Of a DNA stretch of 64,000 nucleotides, positions 53,263 to 62,424 are shown piece after piece. Each line of letters begins with the position of its first letter. The first letter of the stretch is position 1. A program made the translations under genes and the position numbers. The stretch comes from JALYYC01 sp039922495 (GTDB taxonomy: Bacteria > Chloroflexota > Dormibacteria > CF-121). A model generated the notes under the pieces. It made no database searches. It was not told the DNA's origin and saw only the letters and a list, made by a program, of their open reading frames with translations. The stretch is taken from the NCBI GenBank assembly GCA_039922495.1, contig JBDTEO010000029.1, positions 132,137-196,136 on the forward strand, in the 5' to 3' direction.

Positions 53263-54831
53263 ATGGTGCCCCTGATTCCAGTCGACCATCCGGTCAATCA
53301 CGCGCCCGCCGGCCTGGATCCAAAAGCCGACCTCCCGCGCGGGTTTTCCGACTTTCTCCTGCCGCTGCACAAGCAGTTCTCCGGACGCCAGCGGCGACTC
53401 GCCGCGGCCCGGATGGAGGTGCTCGAGCAAGCCCATTCTGGACACCTTCCGGACTACCTCCCCGTGTCCGAGGGGACCACCGGGAGCTGGAAGGCCTCGC
53501 TGCCCGGCTGGTGCCAGGACCAGCGCAACCAGATGACGGGACCCGCCGACGACGCTGAGTTGGTGGTCAAGATGCTGAACTCCGGCGCCCCCGGCGTCAT
53601 GCTCGACCTGGAGGATTCGGTGGCGAACGCATGGCCGAACATCCTCAAGGGCATCGAGAACATCGTGGCGGCGCTGCGCGGGCAACTGACCTACCGGGAT
53701 ACCAGGCGCGCCCGCGAGGTGCCGATCAACGAGAGCAAGACCGTCATCTTCACGCGGCCTCGCGGCCTCCACCTCGACCAGGCCGGCGTGGTCAACGGCG
53801 AGTCCATCTCCGCCTCGCTGTTTGACGTTGCGATGGTCGCCTACCAGGTCGACCCCTCACGGCTTCGACACCCGCTCAGCATTTACATCCCGAAATCCGA
53901 GTCCGCCGAGGAGGCGCTCTGGTGGCGAGATCTCTTCGTGGCGATCGCGGAAGCTCGCGGCTGGCCACATGACTACATCCGCTGCATGGCGCTCGTCGAA
54001 TCGCATCCACTCGCATATCAGATGGAAGAGTTTGCGTACAACCTGCGCCAGCACATCATGGGCCTCAACCTGGGACGCTGGGATTACATGGCCAGCCTGA
54101 TCGATTTCGTGCTCCATGAGCCGCGCTGGGTGCTGCCCGACCGCAACACCATCCCACACGACGTCGCCTTCTTTACGGCCTTGCGCGAGGTGATGCCCGA
54201 GGTCTGCCACACGCGCGGCATGCTGGCCATCGGCGGCATGACCGCGCTCTACCCGAGCCGGAGCGACCCGGCCCTCAACGAGCGGGCCCTCAAGGTCCTG
54301 GAGCAAGACAAGAAGAACGAGGCGAACAGCCTGATGGACGGCGCCTGGACCGGCCATCCGGACCAGAACGAGATCGCCGTCAACCAGTTTCCCTATCCCA
54401 ACCAGTTGCAGGCGCGGCGCCAGGAGGCCGACATCCATCGCGACCTCCGGCCCAGTCCCGAAGGCGTTGGGAAGCGAACCCTGCAGGGGACGCGGGACGC
54501 GGTGCGCACCGTCATTCGGTATCGCGACGGCGTCCTCCATGGACCCGGCGCCAGCCTCCTCGATGGCTACATGGAAGATCTCGCCACCGACCGGATCTAT
54601 CGCTACATGATCGCGCAACGCGTCCTCCATCAGATCGTGGTCCCGGATGCCGATGGTCGCTCCGTGACCCATTCGCCCGAGGTGGTGACCAAGCTCTTCG
54701 AGGAGGAGCTCGCGCGTCTGCTCGGTGAATCCAACAAGGACACCGACGCCAAGACCCTCAAGCAGGCCCGCGATCAAAGCGAGGGGATGATCCTCGGGAT
54801 CCTTGAGGCCCAGGGCGCCCGAGCGACCTAA
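53263..54831 (+). CDS. aceB: Malate synthase A
   Basis: Condenses acetyl-CoA with glyoxylate to malate in the glyoxylate cycle. The 522-residue length is that of the A isoform. Conserved blocks: MLDLEDSVANAW, TVIFTRPRGLHLD, YIPKSESAEEALWW, the catalytic-domain GLNLGRWDYMAS (metal-binding region) and GMLAIGGMTALYPSR. A lyase gene (aceA) is not in the window, but aconitase is. The ATG at 53263 follows a TAGAGT box by 11 nt. The 3' end overlaps the acyltransferase gene by 29 nt. Confidence 0.95.
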   Translation: MVPLIPVDHPVNHAPAGLDPKADLPRGFSDFLLPLHKQFSGRQRRLAAARMEVLEQAHSGHLPDYLPVSEGTTGSWKASLPGWCQDQRNQMTGPADDAELVVKMLNSGAPGVMLDLEDSVANAWPNILKGIENIVAALRGQLTYRDTRRAREVPINESKTVIFTRPRGLHLDQAGVVNGESISASLFDVAMVAYQVDPSRLRHPLSIYIPKSESAEEALWWRDLFVAIAEARGWPHDYIRCMALVESHPLAYQMEEFAYNLRQHIMGLNLGRWDYMASLIDFVLHEPRWVLPDRNTIPHDVAFFTALREVMPEVCHTRGMLAIGGMTALYPSRSDPALNERALKVLEQDKKNEANSLMDGAWTGHPDQNEIAVNQFPYPNQLQARRQEADIHRDLRPSPEGVGKRTLQGTRDAVRTVIRYRDGVLHGPGASLLDGYMEDLATDRIYRYMIAQRVLHQIVVPDADGRSVTHSPEVVTKLFEEELARLLGESNKDTDAKTLKQARDQSEGMILGILEAQGARAT

Positions 54832-55510
54832 CTTTCCCGCCGCCGATCTGCTGCCGGTCCAGCGGCACGCCACGCTCGCCTATCGCATCGTCCGGGTCCT
54901 CGCCCTGCCGTTCTTGCACCTGCTGTTCCGCATCCGCGTCGCCGGCCTGGAACACGTTCCACGCCAGAGCGCCTATCTGATCGTCGCCAACCATCTGAAC
55001 TGGCTCGACTCGTTTGTCATCCTGGCCAGCTTTCCGATCGAACCACGCATCCATTTCCTGGGCGATACGACGACGCTGGTCACGCATAAAGGGCAATGGG
55101 CCTTGATCAAGGCGGTTGGAGGCTACATCCCGGTGAATCGAAGCCTGCATCAGGACGCCGCCCTCTTCCACCATGTCGACCGCTGTTTGCAGGCCGGCGG
55201 GGCCGTCGCGCTCTACCCGGAAGGCCACTACGGCCAGGCCGAGGGAACCCTGCAGCCCTTCAAGAAAGGCTTTGCCCATTTCGCGGTCGACAACGGTGTG
55301 CCGATCGTGCCGGTTGGCCTGGCGGGGAACAAGGATCTGTGGCTGCGCAAGACGGTTTGGATCGTCATTGGTGCGCCAATCCAGCCGGCAGGGCAGACGG
55401 TTGACGGGCTCGTCCCAGGCGCGGAAGCCGCGGTGCGCGCGTTGATTCCGCGTTACGTCGAGCCGGGCGGACCGAAACTCCTGCGGCGCATGCTGACGAA
55501 GCTGTTCTAG
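54803..55510 (+). CDS. PlsC-like 1-acyl-sn-glycerol-3-phosphate acyltransferase
   Basis: 235 residues of the LPLAT family with the catalytic HX4D motif in NHLNWLD, the glycerophosphate-binding YPEGHYGQAEG (E-G motif) and the downstream VPIVPVGLAG. A hydrophobic N-terminal helix (TLAYRIVRVLALPFLHLLF) anchors it to the membrane. It should acylate lysophosphatidate, though related members act on other lipids. The only canonical start before the helix is TTG at 54803, inside aceB, giving a 29-nt overlap. The stop is 2 nt from that of the convergent ABC1 kinase. Confidence 0.85.
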   Translation: MRPRAPERPNFPAADLLPVQRHATLAYRIVRVLALPFLHLLFRIRVAGLEHVPRQSAYLIVANHLNWLDSFVILASFPIEPRIHFLGDTTTLVTHKGQWALIKAVGGYIPVNRSLHQDAALFHHVDRCLQAGGAVALYPEGHYGQAEGTLQPFKKGFAHFAVDNGVPIVPVGLAGNKDLWLRKTVWIVIGAPIQPAGQTVDGLVPGAEAAVRALIPRYVEPGGPKLLRRMLTKLF

Positions 55511-55512
55511 GG

Positions 55513-57168
55513 CTAAGGCCGGCCGGAGCGGAGGATGCTGATCGCGACGTAGCCACCCAGCGCGCTGGCGCTGAGAAAGCCGACGATCAGCACCAACCCG
55601 GCCGCCGGGTCACTGCGGAGGTGGAAGGCCGAGATCAGGACCGCGAGGGCGATGACAAAGGCCGCCGCGATGATGCCCAGCACCATCCGGTTGGCGATCC
55701 GTTCCAGCCGGGCGATGAGCGGCTCGAAGCCGGATGGTCGCACGCCAATCTCCAGGTCGCCCCGCTGGAGGGCGCCCAGGAGCCGGCGCGCCAGTTGCGG
55801 GCCCTCGACCGCGAGCCGGGCCACATCGAGGCCCGCCTGCGCCAGGGAGGGGGCCCAGCTCACCGGAGAAAACTGTCGCAGCACCATCCGGCGGGCGTAG
55901 GGAACCAGCACCGCGGTGAAATCGAAGGATGGGTCGAGCCGCGTCACCAGGCTCTCGTGCATCACGACGGTCTTCAGCAACAGGGCATACCCCGGAGGCA
56001 ACTGCAGGTGGTGGCGGCGAACGACGGCCAGGATGTCGTTGATCACGGGCCGGATCGCGATCTGCCCAACCGGGCGTCCATAGTAGCGAGCTCGCAGATG
56101 TTCGAGGTCCCGCCGGAGCCGAACCCGGTCGACCCGCCGGCGGGCCACCCCGAGGTCGATCAGCGCATCGACGTGACGCTCCGGCTCCTCGCTGGTGAAC
56201 GCGATCAGCGCCCAGACCAGCTGCTCCTGCATGCGCGGCGAGACCGTCCCCACCATCCCGAAATCGACCACGCCGATCCGGCCGGTTGGATCGATGAAGA
56301 AGTTGCCCGGGTGTGGGTCGGCATGGAAGAAGCCGTCCTTGAAGATCATCTTGAGCACCATGCGGGCACCCTCCAGCGCCACCGCCGAGCGATTGAGTCC
56401 AGCCCGCTCGAGGCCGTCGACATCGTCGATCTTGATCCCGCCCAGGCGTTCCAGGGTCAGGACGCGCGGCGTGGTCATCTCCCAGAAGACCATCGGGACA
56501 TGCACAGTTTCGTCATCGATGAAGTTGGCCCGAACGCGGTCGGCGTTGTGCCCCTCGCGGAGGTAGTTCGTCTCGGCCCGCAGCGTCTGGCCAAACTCGT
56601 TGACGACGCCGACCACGTCGTACTGGTCCATCAAGGCCCAGCGGCGTCGGGCGGTGGTGGCCAGGTTTTCCATGATCTGCAGGTCCTGCTCGATCTGCTC
56701 CGCCACCCCGGGGCGCTGCACCTTGACCACCACCCGCGTCCCATCCGGCAGCGTTGCCCCATGCACCTGGCCGATCGAGGCCGCGGCCAGCGGAGTCTCA
56801 TCAAAGGTCCGGAAGGCCGTCTCCACCGGCTGGCCAAGTTCCGCCGCCACGATCTCCTTGATCACGCCGCTCGGCAGCGGTGGCGCCGCATCCTGCAGCT
56901 TGGCGAGCTCGACCTGGTAGCGCAACGGGAGCAGATCGGCGCGCGTGGACAGGATCTGGCCGAGCTTGATGAACGTCGGTCCAAGCTCTTCCAGCGCGCG
57001 CCGCACATGTTCGGGGCGGGATAGTGGCTGGTCGTACTGCCGGTTGAAGAGGCGCTGCCAGGTCACGAATCGCTCCAGGCCGAGGACGCTGATGAAGAAT
57101 CCGAGGCCATGGCGGGCCAGGACCCGGCTGATCTGCCGGTACCGACGTGCCGGCGAGGAAGCCGCCAT
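55513..57168 (-). CDS. ABC1/UbiB-family atypical protein kinase
   Basis: 551-residue membrane protein. The family KxGQ motif is in GPTFIKLGQILSTRADLLP, the Ala-rich nucleotide loop in AAASIGQVHGA, the invariant Lys in VVVKVQRPG, the catalytic HADPHPGNFF and the metal-binding VDFGMVG. Two C-terminal transmembrane helices follow (IIAAAFVIALAVLISAF and AAGLVLIVGFLSASALGGYV). UbiB/AarF proteins support quinone or isoprenoid-lipid metabolism. ATG 57174 is possible but a minus-strand TACCCT (57182-57177) ends 8 nt before ATG 57168, favouring the latter. It is divergent from the phosphotransferase gene, with a 42-nt gap. Confidence 0.92.
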   Translation of the reverse strand: MAASSPARRYRQISRVLARHGLGFFISVLGLERFVTWQRLFNRQYDQPLSRPEHVRRALEELGPTFIKLGQILSTRADLLPLRYQVELAKLQDAAPPLPSGVIKEIVAAELGQPVETAFRTFDETPLAAASIGQVHGATLPDGTRVVVKVQRPGVAEQIEQDLQIMENLATTARRRWALMDQYDVVGVVNEFGQTLRAETNYLREGHNADRVRANFIDDETVHVPMVFWEMTTPRVLTLERLGGIKIDDVDGLERAGLNRSAVALEGARMVLKMIFKDGFFHADPHPGNFFIDPTGRIGVVDFGMVGTVSPRMQEQLVWALIAFTSEEPERHVDALIDLGVARRRVDRVRLRRDLEHLRARYYGRPVGQIAIRPVINDILAVVRRHHLQLPPGYALLLKTVVMHESLVTRLDPSFDFTAVLVPYARRMVLRQFSPVSWAPSLAQAGLDVARLAVEGPQLARRLLGALQRGDLEIGVRPSGFEPLIARLERIANRMVLGIIAAAFVIALAVLISAFHLRSDPAAGLVLIVGFLSASALGGYVAISILRSGRP

Positions 57169-57176
57169 TGCCATTG

Positions 57177-57202
57177 AGGGTAACAAGGCGGATCGATAGG
57201 CT
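57177..57202. promoter_or_regulatory. Divergent -10 boxes of the ABC1 kinase and the choline-kinase-like gene
   Basis: Minus-strand TACCCT (57182-57177) ends 8 nt before ATG 57168; plus-strand TAGGCT (57197-57202) ends 8 nt before ATG 57211. Both have leaderless spacing and must share the 42-nt gap. Confidence 0.4.
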
Positions 57203-57210
57203 ATCCAGCG

Positions 57211-58113
57211 ATGAGCCTGCAGCTCGACCGCGCCGCGGTCCTCGACCGGATCCCCGGGTGGGCGGGCCGGCCGCGCGTCGAGCAGCCGCTCAGTGGCGGC
57301 ATCACCAACCGGAATTACCGGGTCCAGCTGGGCGCCGAGACCTTCGTGGTCCGGATCCCGGCGCCCGGAACCGCGCTGCTCGGTATCGACCGGCAGATCG
57401 AGCACCAGGCGAGCCAGCTGGCCGCGTCCTGCGGCGTCGGACCTGAGGTGGTCGCGTTCCTCGAGCCGGAGGCCGTGCTGGTGACCCGCTTCATCCCGGG
57501 CGAGCCGGTGAGCGACGCTGCTGTCCACCTCCCCCAGACGCTCGAACGGGTCGCCGAGTCCCTCACGGCGATTCATCATGCGGGCGTCGTCCCAGCAGCC
57601 TTCTCCCCCTTTCGCGTCGTCGAGACCTACGCGACCATCGCCCGCGAACGCGACGCTTCGCTGCCGGCCGCCTACGCGCGCGCCGTGGTGATCGCGAGCG
57701 CGATCGAGCAGGCGTTACCGCTGGTGCCGCCGTTGCTCTGCCACAACGACCTGCTGAATGCCAACTTCATCGATGATGGGTCGCGGATCCGCGTCGTCGA
57801 CTGGGAGTATGCCGGGATGGGCGATCCGGCTTTTGACCTCGGCAACTTCGCCGTCAATCACGCCCTCGCCGAGGACGAGGAACGATTTTTCCTCGAGGCC
57901 TACGCGGGGGATGCCACCCTCGCGAGCATTGCCAGGCTCCGCCTGATGCGGCTGATGTCGGATTTCCGGGAGACGATGTGGGGCGTGGTCCAGCAGGCCG
58001 TGTCCGAGCTCGACTTCGATTTCGCCGGCTATGCGGCGCGACACTTCGACCGGCTGCTCGACGGCGCCGGCGACCCCCGATTTGCCGACTGGCTGCGCGA
58101 GGCCGGCGCATGA
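57211..58113 (+). CDS. Choline/ethanolamine kinase-like phosphotransferase
   Basis: 300-residue protein-kinase-fold phosphotransferase (APH/choline kinase superfamily). It has the Gly-rich loop SGGITNRNYRVQ, the invariant Lys region FVVRIPAPG (Arg in place of Lys at the usual site), the Brenner motif CHNDLLNANFI with catalytic Asp, and the metal-binding VDWEYAGMGD. Likely substrates are choline, ethanolamine or another small alcohol; aminoglycosides are less likely. The ATG is 8 nt after TAGGCT. The stop overlaps the next start in ATGA, the first of two such couplings in this operon. Confidence 0.85.
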   Translation: MSLQLDRAAVLDRIPGWAGRPRVEQPLSGGITNRNYRVQLGAETFVVRIPAPGTALLGIDRQIEHQASQLAASCGVGPEVVAFLEPEAVLVTRFIPGEPVSDAAVHLPQTLERVAESLTAIHHAGVVPAAFSPFRVVETYATIARERDASLPAAYARAVVIASAIEQALPLVPPLLCHNDLLNANFIDDGSRIRVVDWEYAGMGDPAFDLGNFAVNHALAEDEERFFLEAYAGDATLASIARLRLMRLMSDFRETMWGVVQQAVSELDFDFAGYAARHFDRLLDGAGDPRFADWLREAGA

Positions 58114-60533
58114 CCATTCCCGCGCGGGCCCGCGTCGTGGTCGTCGGCGGCGGCGTCGGCGGCGCCAGCATCGCCTACCACCTGGCGCAACGCGGTTGGT
58201 CGGACGTCCTGCTGCTGGAACGCGCCCAGTTGACCAGTGGCTCGACCTTCCATTCCGCCGGGCTGGTGGGCCAGCTGCGCTCCTCGATGCCGCTCACCCG
58301 CTTGATGATGGAGAGTGTCGCGCTCTACCGGCGCCTGACCGCCGAAACGGGCGTCGACATCGGCTGGCGAGAAGTGGGCAGCCTGCGGCTGGCCTCCTCG
58401 GACGCGCGCATGGAGGAGTTGCAGCGGCAATCCGGCTGGGGAACGAGCTTTGGCCTCCCGATCGAGCTGATCAGCCCGGCCGAAGCCCAGCGCCGGTTCC
58501 CGATCATGGCCTTGACGGACATCCGGGGCGCCGCCTATCTGGCAACCGACGGCTACCTGGACCCGAGCGGCCTGGCCCTCGCCCTGGCGGAGGGAGCCCG
58601 TCGCGGTGGGGTCCGGATCGTCGAAGGCGTGCGCCTCACCGGCGTGCGCATCGAGCGCGGCGCGGTGTCCGGCGTGGAGACCAGCGCGGGCCCGGTTGAC
58701 ACCGAGGTGGTGGTCGACGCGGGAGGGATGTACGCGCCCGAGATCGGGCGGATGGCGGGCGTGACGGTCCCCATCATCCCGATGGCGCATCAATACCTGC
58801 TGGCGCGCATCAAGCAAGCCATTCCCGAGGACCTGCCGACGATGCGCGACCCGGACCGGCTCGTGTACTTTCGGCGCGATGCCTCGGGCCTGGTGATGGG
58901 CGGGTACGAGCGCAACCCCGCTCCCTTCGGGCTCGCCGGGATCCCCGCGGATTTCAATAACCGCCTCCTGCCGGAGGACTGGCCGCGCTTCGAACCGCTC
59001 TCCGAGAGTGCGGTGACCCGCGTCCCGGCGCTGGAGCATGGCGAGGTCGTGAAGCTGATCAACGGCCCGGAGGGGTTCACGCCCGACAACGAATTCATCC
59101 TGGGCGAGTCGGCGGTGCGTGGGTTCTTTGTCGCCGCGGGATTTTGCGCCCACGGCATCGCCGGGGCCGGAGGCATGGGCAACGCCATGGCTCAGTGGAT
59201 CATCGACGGCCAGCCGGAGCTCGACCTCTGGAAGATGGACCTGCGGCGCTTCGGCAACCAGTATCGGAGCCAGGCCTACACGCTGGCGCGGACGACCGAG
59301 GTCTACTCGACCTATTACGACATTCATTATCCGAACGAGGAACGGCAGGCCGGGCGGTCGTTGCGGCTCTCCCCCACCTACGCGCGACTGACCGAGCTCG
59401 GGGCGAGCTTCGGCGAGAAGGCGGGTTGGGAGCGGCCGAACTGGTTCGAGACCAACGCCGCCGGGAAGCGTCAGCGTCCGACCGGGTGGGCGGCGAACCA
59501 CTGGTCGAGCGCCATCGGCAACGAACATCGAGCGACACGAGAGCGTGCCGCGCTCTTCGACGAAACCTCCTTCGCCAAGATCGAGCTGACCGGCAGTGGC
59601 GTCCTGCCGTTCCTGCAGCGCCTCTGCGACAACGATATGGATCGCCCGGTAGGCCACGTCACCTACACGCAGATGCTCAACCCGCGCGGCGGGATCGAGT
59701 GCGACTTCACGATCACCCGGCTGGCCGAGCAGCGCTTTTTGATCGTCACGGGCACGGCCTTCGGCAATCATGACCTGGGCTGGATCCGCCGGCATCAGCC
59801 AGCTGACGGTTCGGTCACGATCGATGACGTGACGTCGGCGCGCGCCTGTCTTTGTCTGTGGGGTCCGCGTGCCCGTGACATCCTGCAGCCGCTCACGGAC
59901 ACCGACCTCGGCAGCGGTGCCTTCCCCTATTTGACGGCCCAGTCGATCTCCGTCGGCCTCGTTCCCTGCCTGGCGCTGCGCGTGACCTACGTCGGCGAGC
60001 TGGGCTGGGAGCTGTACTGCCCAACCGAGTATGGCGTGCGGCTCTGGGACACGCTCTGGGACGCCGGACGCGGCCACGGACTGACGGCGGGCGGCTATCG
60101 CGCCATCGAATCGCTGCGCCTGGAGAAGGGCTACCGGGTTTGGAGCAGCGACATCACGCCCGATGACAACCCCTACGAAGCCGGGTTGGGATTCGCGGTC
60201 CGCTTGACCAAGCCGGACGACTTCATTGGGAAGGCGGCGCTGATCGCCGCCAAAGCCGACGGCATCACGCGGCGGCTGCGCCCCTTGCTGCTCGACGATC
60301 CCGAGGCGATCGTTTTCGGCGGCGAACCGGTCCGCACCGGGGGCAGGGTGACCGCGCGCGTCACCAGCGGCGGTTTCGGCTACACGCTCGAACGCAGCAT
60401 CGCTTACGCCTATCTCCCCACCGGCATCGAGAGTGGGGCGGCGGTCGAGGTGGAGGTCTTCGGGCGCTGGGTCGGGGCGACGGTGGCCAAGGACCCGCTC
60501 TACGACCCGACCGGGGCGAGGATCCGGGGATGA
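58110..60533 (+). CDS. Dimethylglycine/sarcosine dehydrogenase-like FAD oxidoreductase fused to GcvT
   Basis: 807 residues. An N-terminal DAO-type FAD domain (about 1-375) has the Rossmann motif VVVGGGVGGASIAYHLA and TSGSTFHSAGLVG, in which the His corresponds to the covalent-FAD His of dimethylglycine and sarcosine dehydrogenases. FAO_M follows (about 380-430), then GCV_T (about 440-710) and GCV_T_C (about 720-805), the tetrahydrofolate-binding C-terminal half. It should oxidise an N-methyl amine and pass the C1 unit to tetrahydrofolate. The ATG overlaps the upstream kinase-like gene stop, and the stop overlaps the IMPase gene. Confidence 0.9.
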   Translation: MTIPARARVVVVGGGVGGASIAYHLAQRGWSDVLLLERAQLTSGSTFHSAGLVGQLRSSMPLTRLMMESVALYRRLTAETGVDIGWREVGSLRLASSDARMEELQRQSGWGTSFGLPIELISPAEAQRRFPIMALTDIRGAAYLATDGYLDPSGLALALAEGARRGGVRIVEGVRLTGVRIERGAVSGVETSAGPVDTEVVVDAGGMYAPEIGRMAGVTVPIIPMAHQYLLARIKQAIPEDLPTMRDPDRLVYFRRDASGLVMGGYERNPAPFGLAGIPADFNNRLLPEDWPRFEPLSESAVTRVPALEHGEVVKLINGPEGFTPDNEFILGESAVRGFFVAAGFCAHGIAGAGGMGNAMAQWIIDGQPELDLWKMDLRRFGNQYRSQAYTLARTTEVYSTYYDIHYPNEERQAGRSLRLSPTYARLTELGASFGEKAGWERPNWFETNAAGKRQRPTGWAANHWSSAIGNEHRATRERAALFDETSFAKIELTGSGVLPFLQRLCDNDMDRPVGHVTYTQMLNPRGGIECDFTITRLAEQRFLIVTGTAFGNHDLGWIRRHQPADGSVTIDDVTSARACLCLWGPRARDILQPLTDTDLGSGAFPYLTAQSISVGLVPCLALRVTYVGELGWELYCPTEYGVRLWDTLWDAGRGHGLTAGGYRAIESLRLEKGYRVWSSDITPDDNPYEAGLGFAVRLTKPDDFIGKAALIAAKADGITRRLRPLLLDDPEAIVFGGEPVRTGGRVTARVTSGGFGYTLERSIAYAYLPTGIESGAAVEVEVFGRWVGATVAKDPLYDPTGARIRG

Positions 60534-61306
60534 GCGAGCTCGACGAGCTGCTGCGCTTTGCGATGGAGCTGGCCGATGCGGCCGACGCCATCGCGATGCA
60601 ATTTTTCCGTCGCGACCTGCAGATCGATCGAAAGCCGGACCGGACCTTCGTCACGCAGGCGGACAGGGCGATCGAAACCACCATTCGCGAGCGCGTCGCC
60701 GCGCGCTACCCGGACCACGGCGTCCTCGGCGAGGAGTTCGGGTCGGTGGCCGGACGCGACGCGCGATGGATCATCGATCCGATCGATGCGACGCATAGCT
60801 TCATGCGTGGCCTGCCGACGTTTGCCACGCTGCTCGGCCTGGAACGGGCCGGCGAAATGGTCGTCGGCGTCATCTCCGCGCCGGCGATGCGCGAGCGCTG
60901 GCATGGCATGCGCGGCGGCGGCGCCTGGTCAGGGCGGCGACGGTTACACGTTTCCTCGATCAGCCAGCTATCCGACGCGCAAATTTTCTACGCCTCGCGA
61001 ACCGCCTTCGCCGCCGTTGGCAAGACCGCGGGCTTCGACGCGGTCGTCAAGGCGGCCTGGCGCGACCGCGGCTTCGGCGACTTCTGGGGCTACGCGTTGG
61101 TGGCGGAAGGCAGCGGCGAGGCGATGATCGAGCCCGAGCTGTATCCCTGGGACCTCGCGGCGCCGCTGATCCTGGTCGAGGAAGCCGGCGGACGGCTGAC
61201 CGACTTCAACGGCCGCCGCACCTACGACGGCGGCAGCGCGGTGGCGAGCAACGGACTGCTGCACGAGGACATCCTTCGCCGGTTGAACGGGCAGGAGGAA
61301 CCTTAG
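60530..61306 (+). CDS. Inositol monophosphatase-family phosphatase (HisN-like)
   Basis: 258-residue Mg-dependent phosphatase. Metal-binding residues are Glu68/Glu69 (LGEEFG), Asp83 and Asp86 (IIDPIDATHSF) and the Asp in LYPWDLAAPL; the loop is THSF where inositol monophosphatases have GT-x-NF/NY. These features fit the HisN (histidinol-phosphatase) branch, but a sugar or inositol phosphate substrate is possible. It overlaps the upstream FAD-GcvT gene in ATGA, so it belongs to the same operon. The stop shares TTAG (61303-61306) with the convergent ABC ATPase gene. Confidence 0.85.
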   Translation: MSELDELLRFAMELADAADAIAMQFFRRDLQIDRKPDRTFVTQADRAIETTIRERVAARYPDHGVLGEEFGSVAGRDARWIIDPIDATHSFMRGLPTFATLLGLERAGEMVVGVISAPAMRERWHGMRGGGAWSGRRRLHVSSISQLSDAQIFYASRTAFAAVGKTAGFDAVVKAAWRDRGFGDFWGYALVAEGSGEAMIEPELYPWDLAAPLILVEEAGGRLTDFNGRRTYDGGSAVASNGLLHEDILRRLNGQEEP

Positions 61307-62424
61307 GCTGGCGCGGTCGCGGCGGCCTCGTCCCTCGCGATAAGGACCGGGTCGGGCCGCAGCACGAGGTGCACGCGGGTGCCAGCGGGCAGGCTGCCCG
61401 CCTCGGAGGTCGGAAGCTGCGCCAGCACCGTCACGTCGCCCAGATCCACGGTCACCCGACTGGTGGCGCCCAGGAACGCGGTGGCGATCACCGTGCCGAC
61501 CAACGGGCCGGCGGCGCTCTGGGCATCCCCCACGACCGTCACGGCTTCCGGTCGAACCAGGGCGACCGCGGGACCATCGGCTGCGTCACGCTGCACCAGC
61601 GGCATGCGCGTGCCCCGCACCTCCACCTCACCGCCCTTCACCGTTCCCGGGAGGCGGTTGGTGAGCCCCACGAAGGAGGCGACGAAGGGCGTGGCCGGTC
61701 GTGAATAGACGTCGGTCGGCGGTCCCAACTGCTCGAGGCGGCCCGCCTGCATGACACCGACCCGGTCGGCGATGGCCAGCGCCTCCTCCTGGTCGTGCGT
61801 GACGAAGAGCGTCGTGATCCCAATCTCCAGTTGGACTCGACGAATCTCGTCCCGGAGCCGGGCACGGACCTTGGCGTCGAGCGCCGAGAGCGGCTCGTCG
61901 AGCAGGAGCACCTTGGGCTTGATCGCCAGTGCTCGCGCCAACGCGACCCGCTGCTGCTGACCACCGGAGAGCTGATGCGCGTAGCGGTTCGCGAAACCGG
62001 AGAGGCCAACCAGCTCGAGCATCTCGGCCGCCCGGCGGCCCCGTTCGGCCACCGGGACCTTGCGCATCTGCATTCCGAACATGACGTTCTGGGAGGCCGT
62101 CATGTGTGGGAATAGCGAATACGCCTGGAACACCATCCCGACATCTCGGCGGTTGGCAGCCAGCCCCGTCACATCCTCGCCGGCAATAATCACGCGACCG
62201 CTGTCGGCCTCTTCCAGCCCGGCGAGCAATCGCAAGGCCGTCGTCTTGCCGCAGCCGGACGGTCCGAGCAGGGCAACCAGCTCGCCGGGGGCCAGGGTCA
62301 AGGTCAGCCCATCAAGCGCCGTCACCCCGCCATACCGCCGGCGAAGGTCTTGCATACGCACCTCGACGCCTGAACGAGGGGGAACGGCCTGACTCATGGC
62401 CGGCGGAGCAGACGCCATCGTCAC
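61303..62424 (-). CDS. ABC importer ATPase (PotA/FbpC type)
   Basis: 373 residues: Walker A LLGPSGCGKTT, Q-loop FQAYSLFPH, signature LSGGQQQR, Walker B VLLLDEPLSALD and switch His VTHDQEEA, then a C-terminal TOBE-like domain (from about 265). This matches ATPases of spermidine/putrescine, iron, phosphonate or related type I importers. The order permease, permease, ATPase on the minus strand marks one transporter. Overlap of its start with the permease stop (ATGA) couples them. The substrate is not readable. Confidence 0.93.
   Translation of the reverse strand: MTMASAPPAMSQAVPPRSGVEVRMQDLRRRYGGVTALDGLTLTLAPGELVALLGPSGCGKTTALRLLAGLEEADSGRVIIAGEDVTGLAANRRDVGMVFQAYSLFPHMTASQNVMFGMQMRKVPVAERGRRAAEMLELVGLSGFANRYAHQLSGGQQQRVALARALAIKPKVLLLDEPLSALDAKVRARLRDEIRRVQLEIGITTLFVTHDQEEALAIADRVGVMQAGRLEQLGPPTDVYSRPATPFVASFVGLTNRLPGTVKGGEVEVRGTRMPLVQRDAADGPAVALVRPEAVTVVGDAQSAAGPLVGTVIATAFLGATSRVTVDLGDVTVLAQLPTSEAGSLPAGTRVHLVLRPDPVLIARDEAAATAPA

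Noticed and set aside
58029..60077. 682-codon minus-strand frame opposite the FAD-GcvT gene
   Set aside because: No domain and complete overlap with a well-supported enzyme gene.
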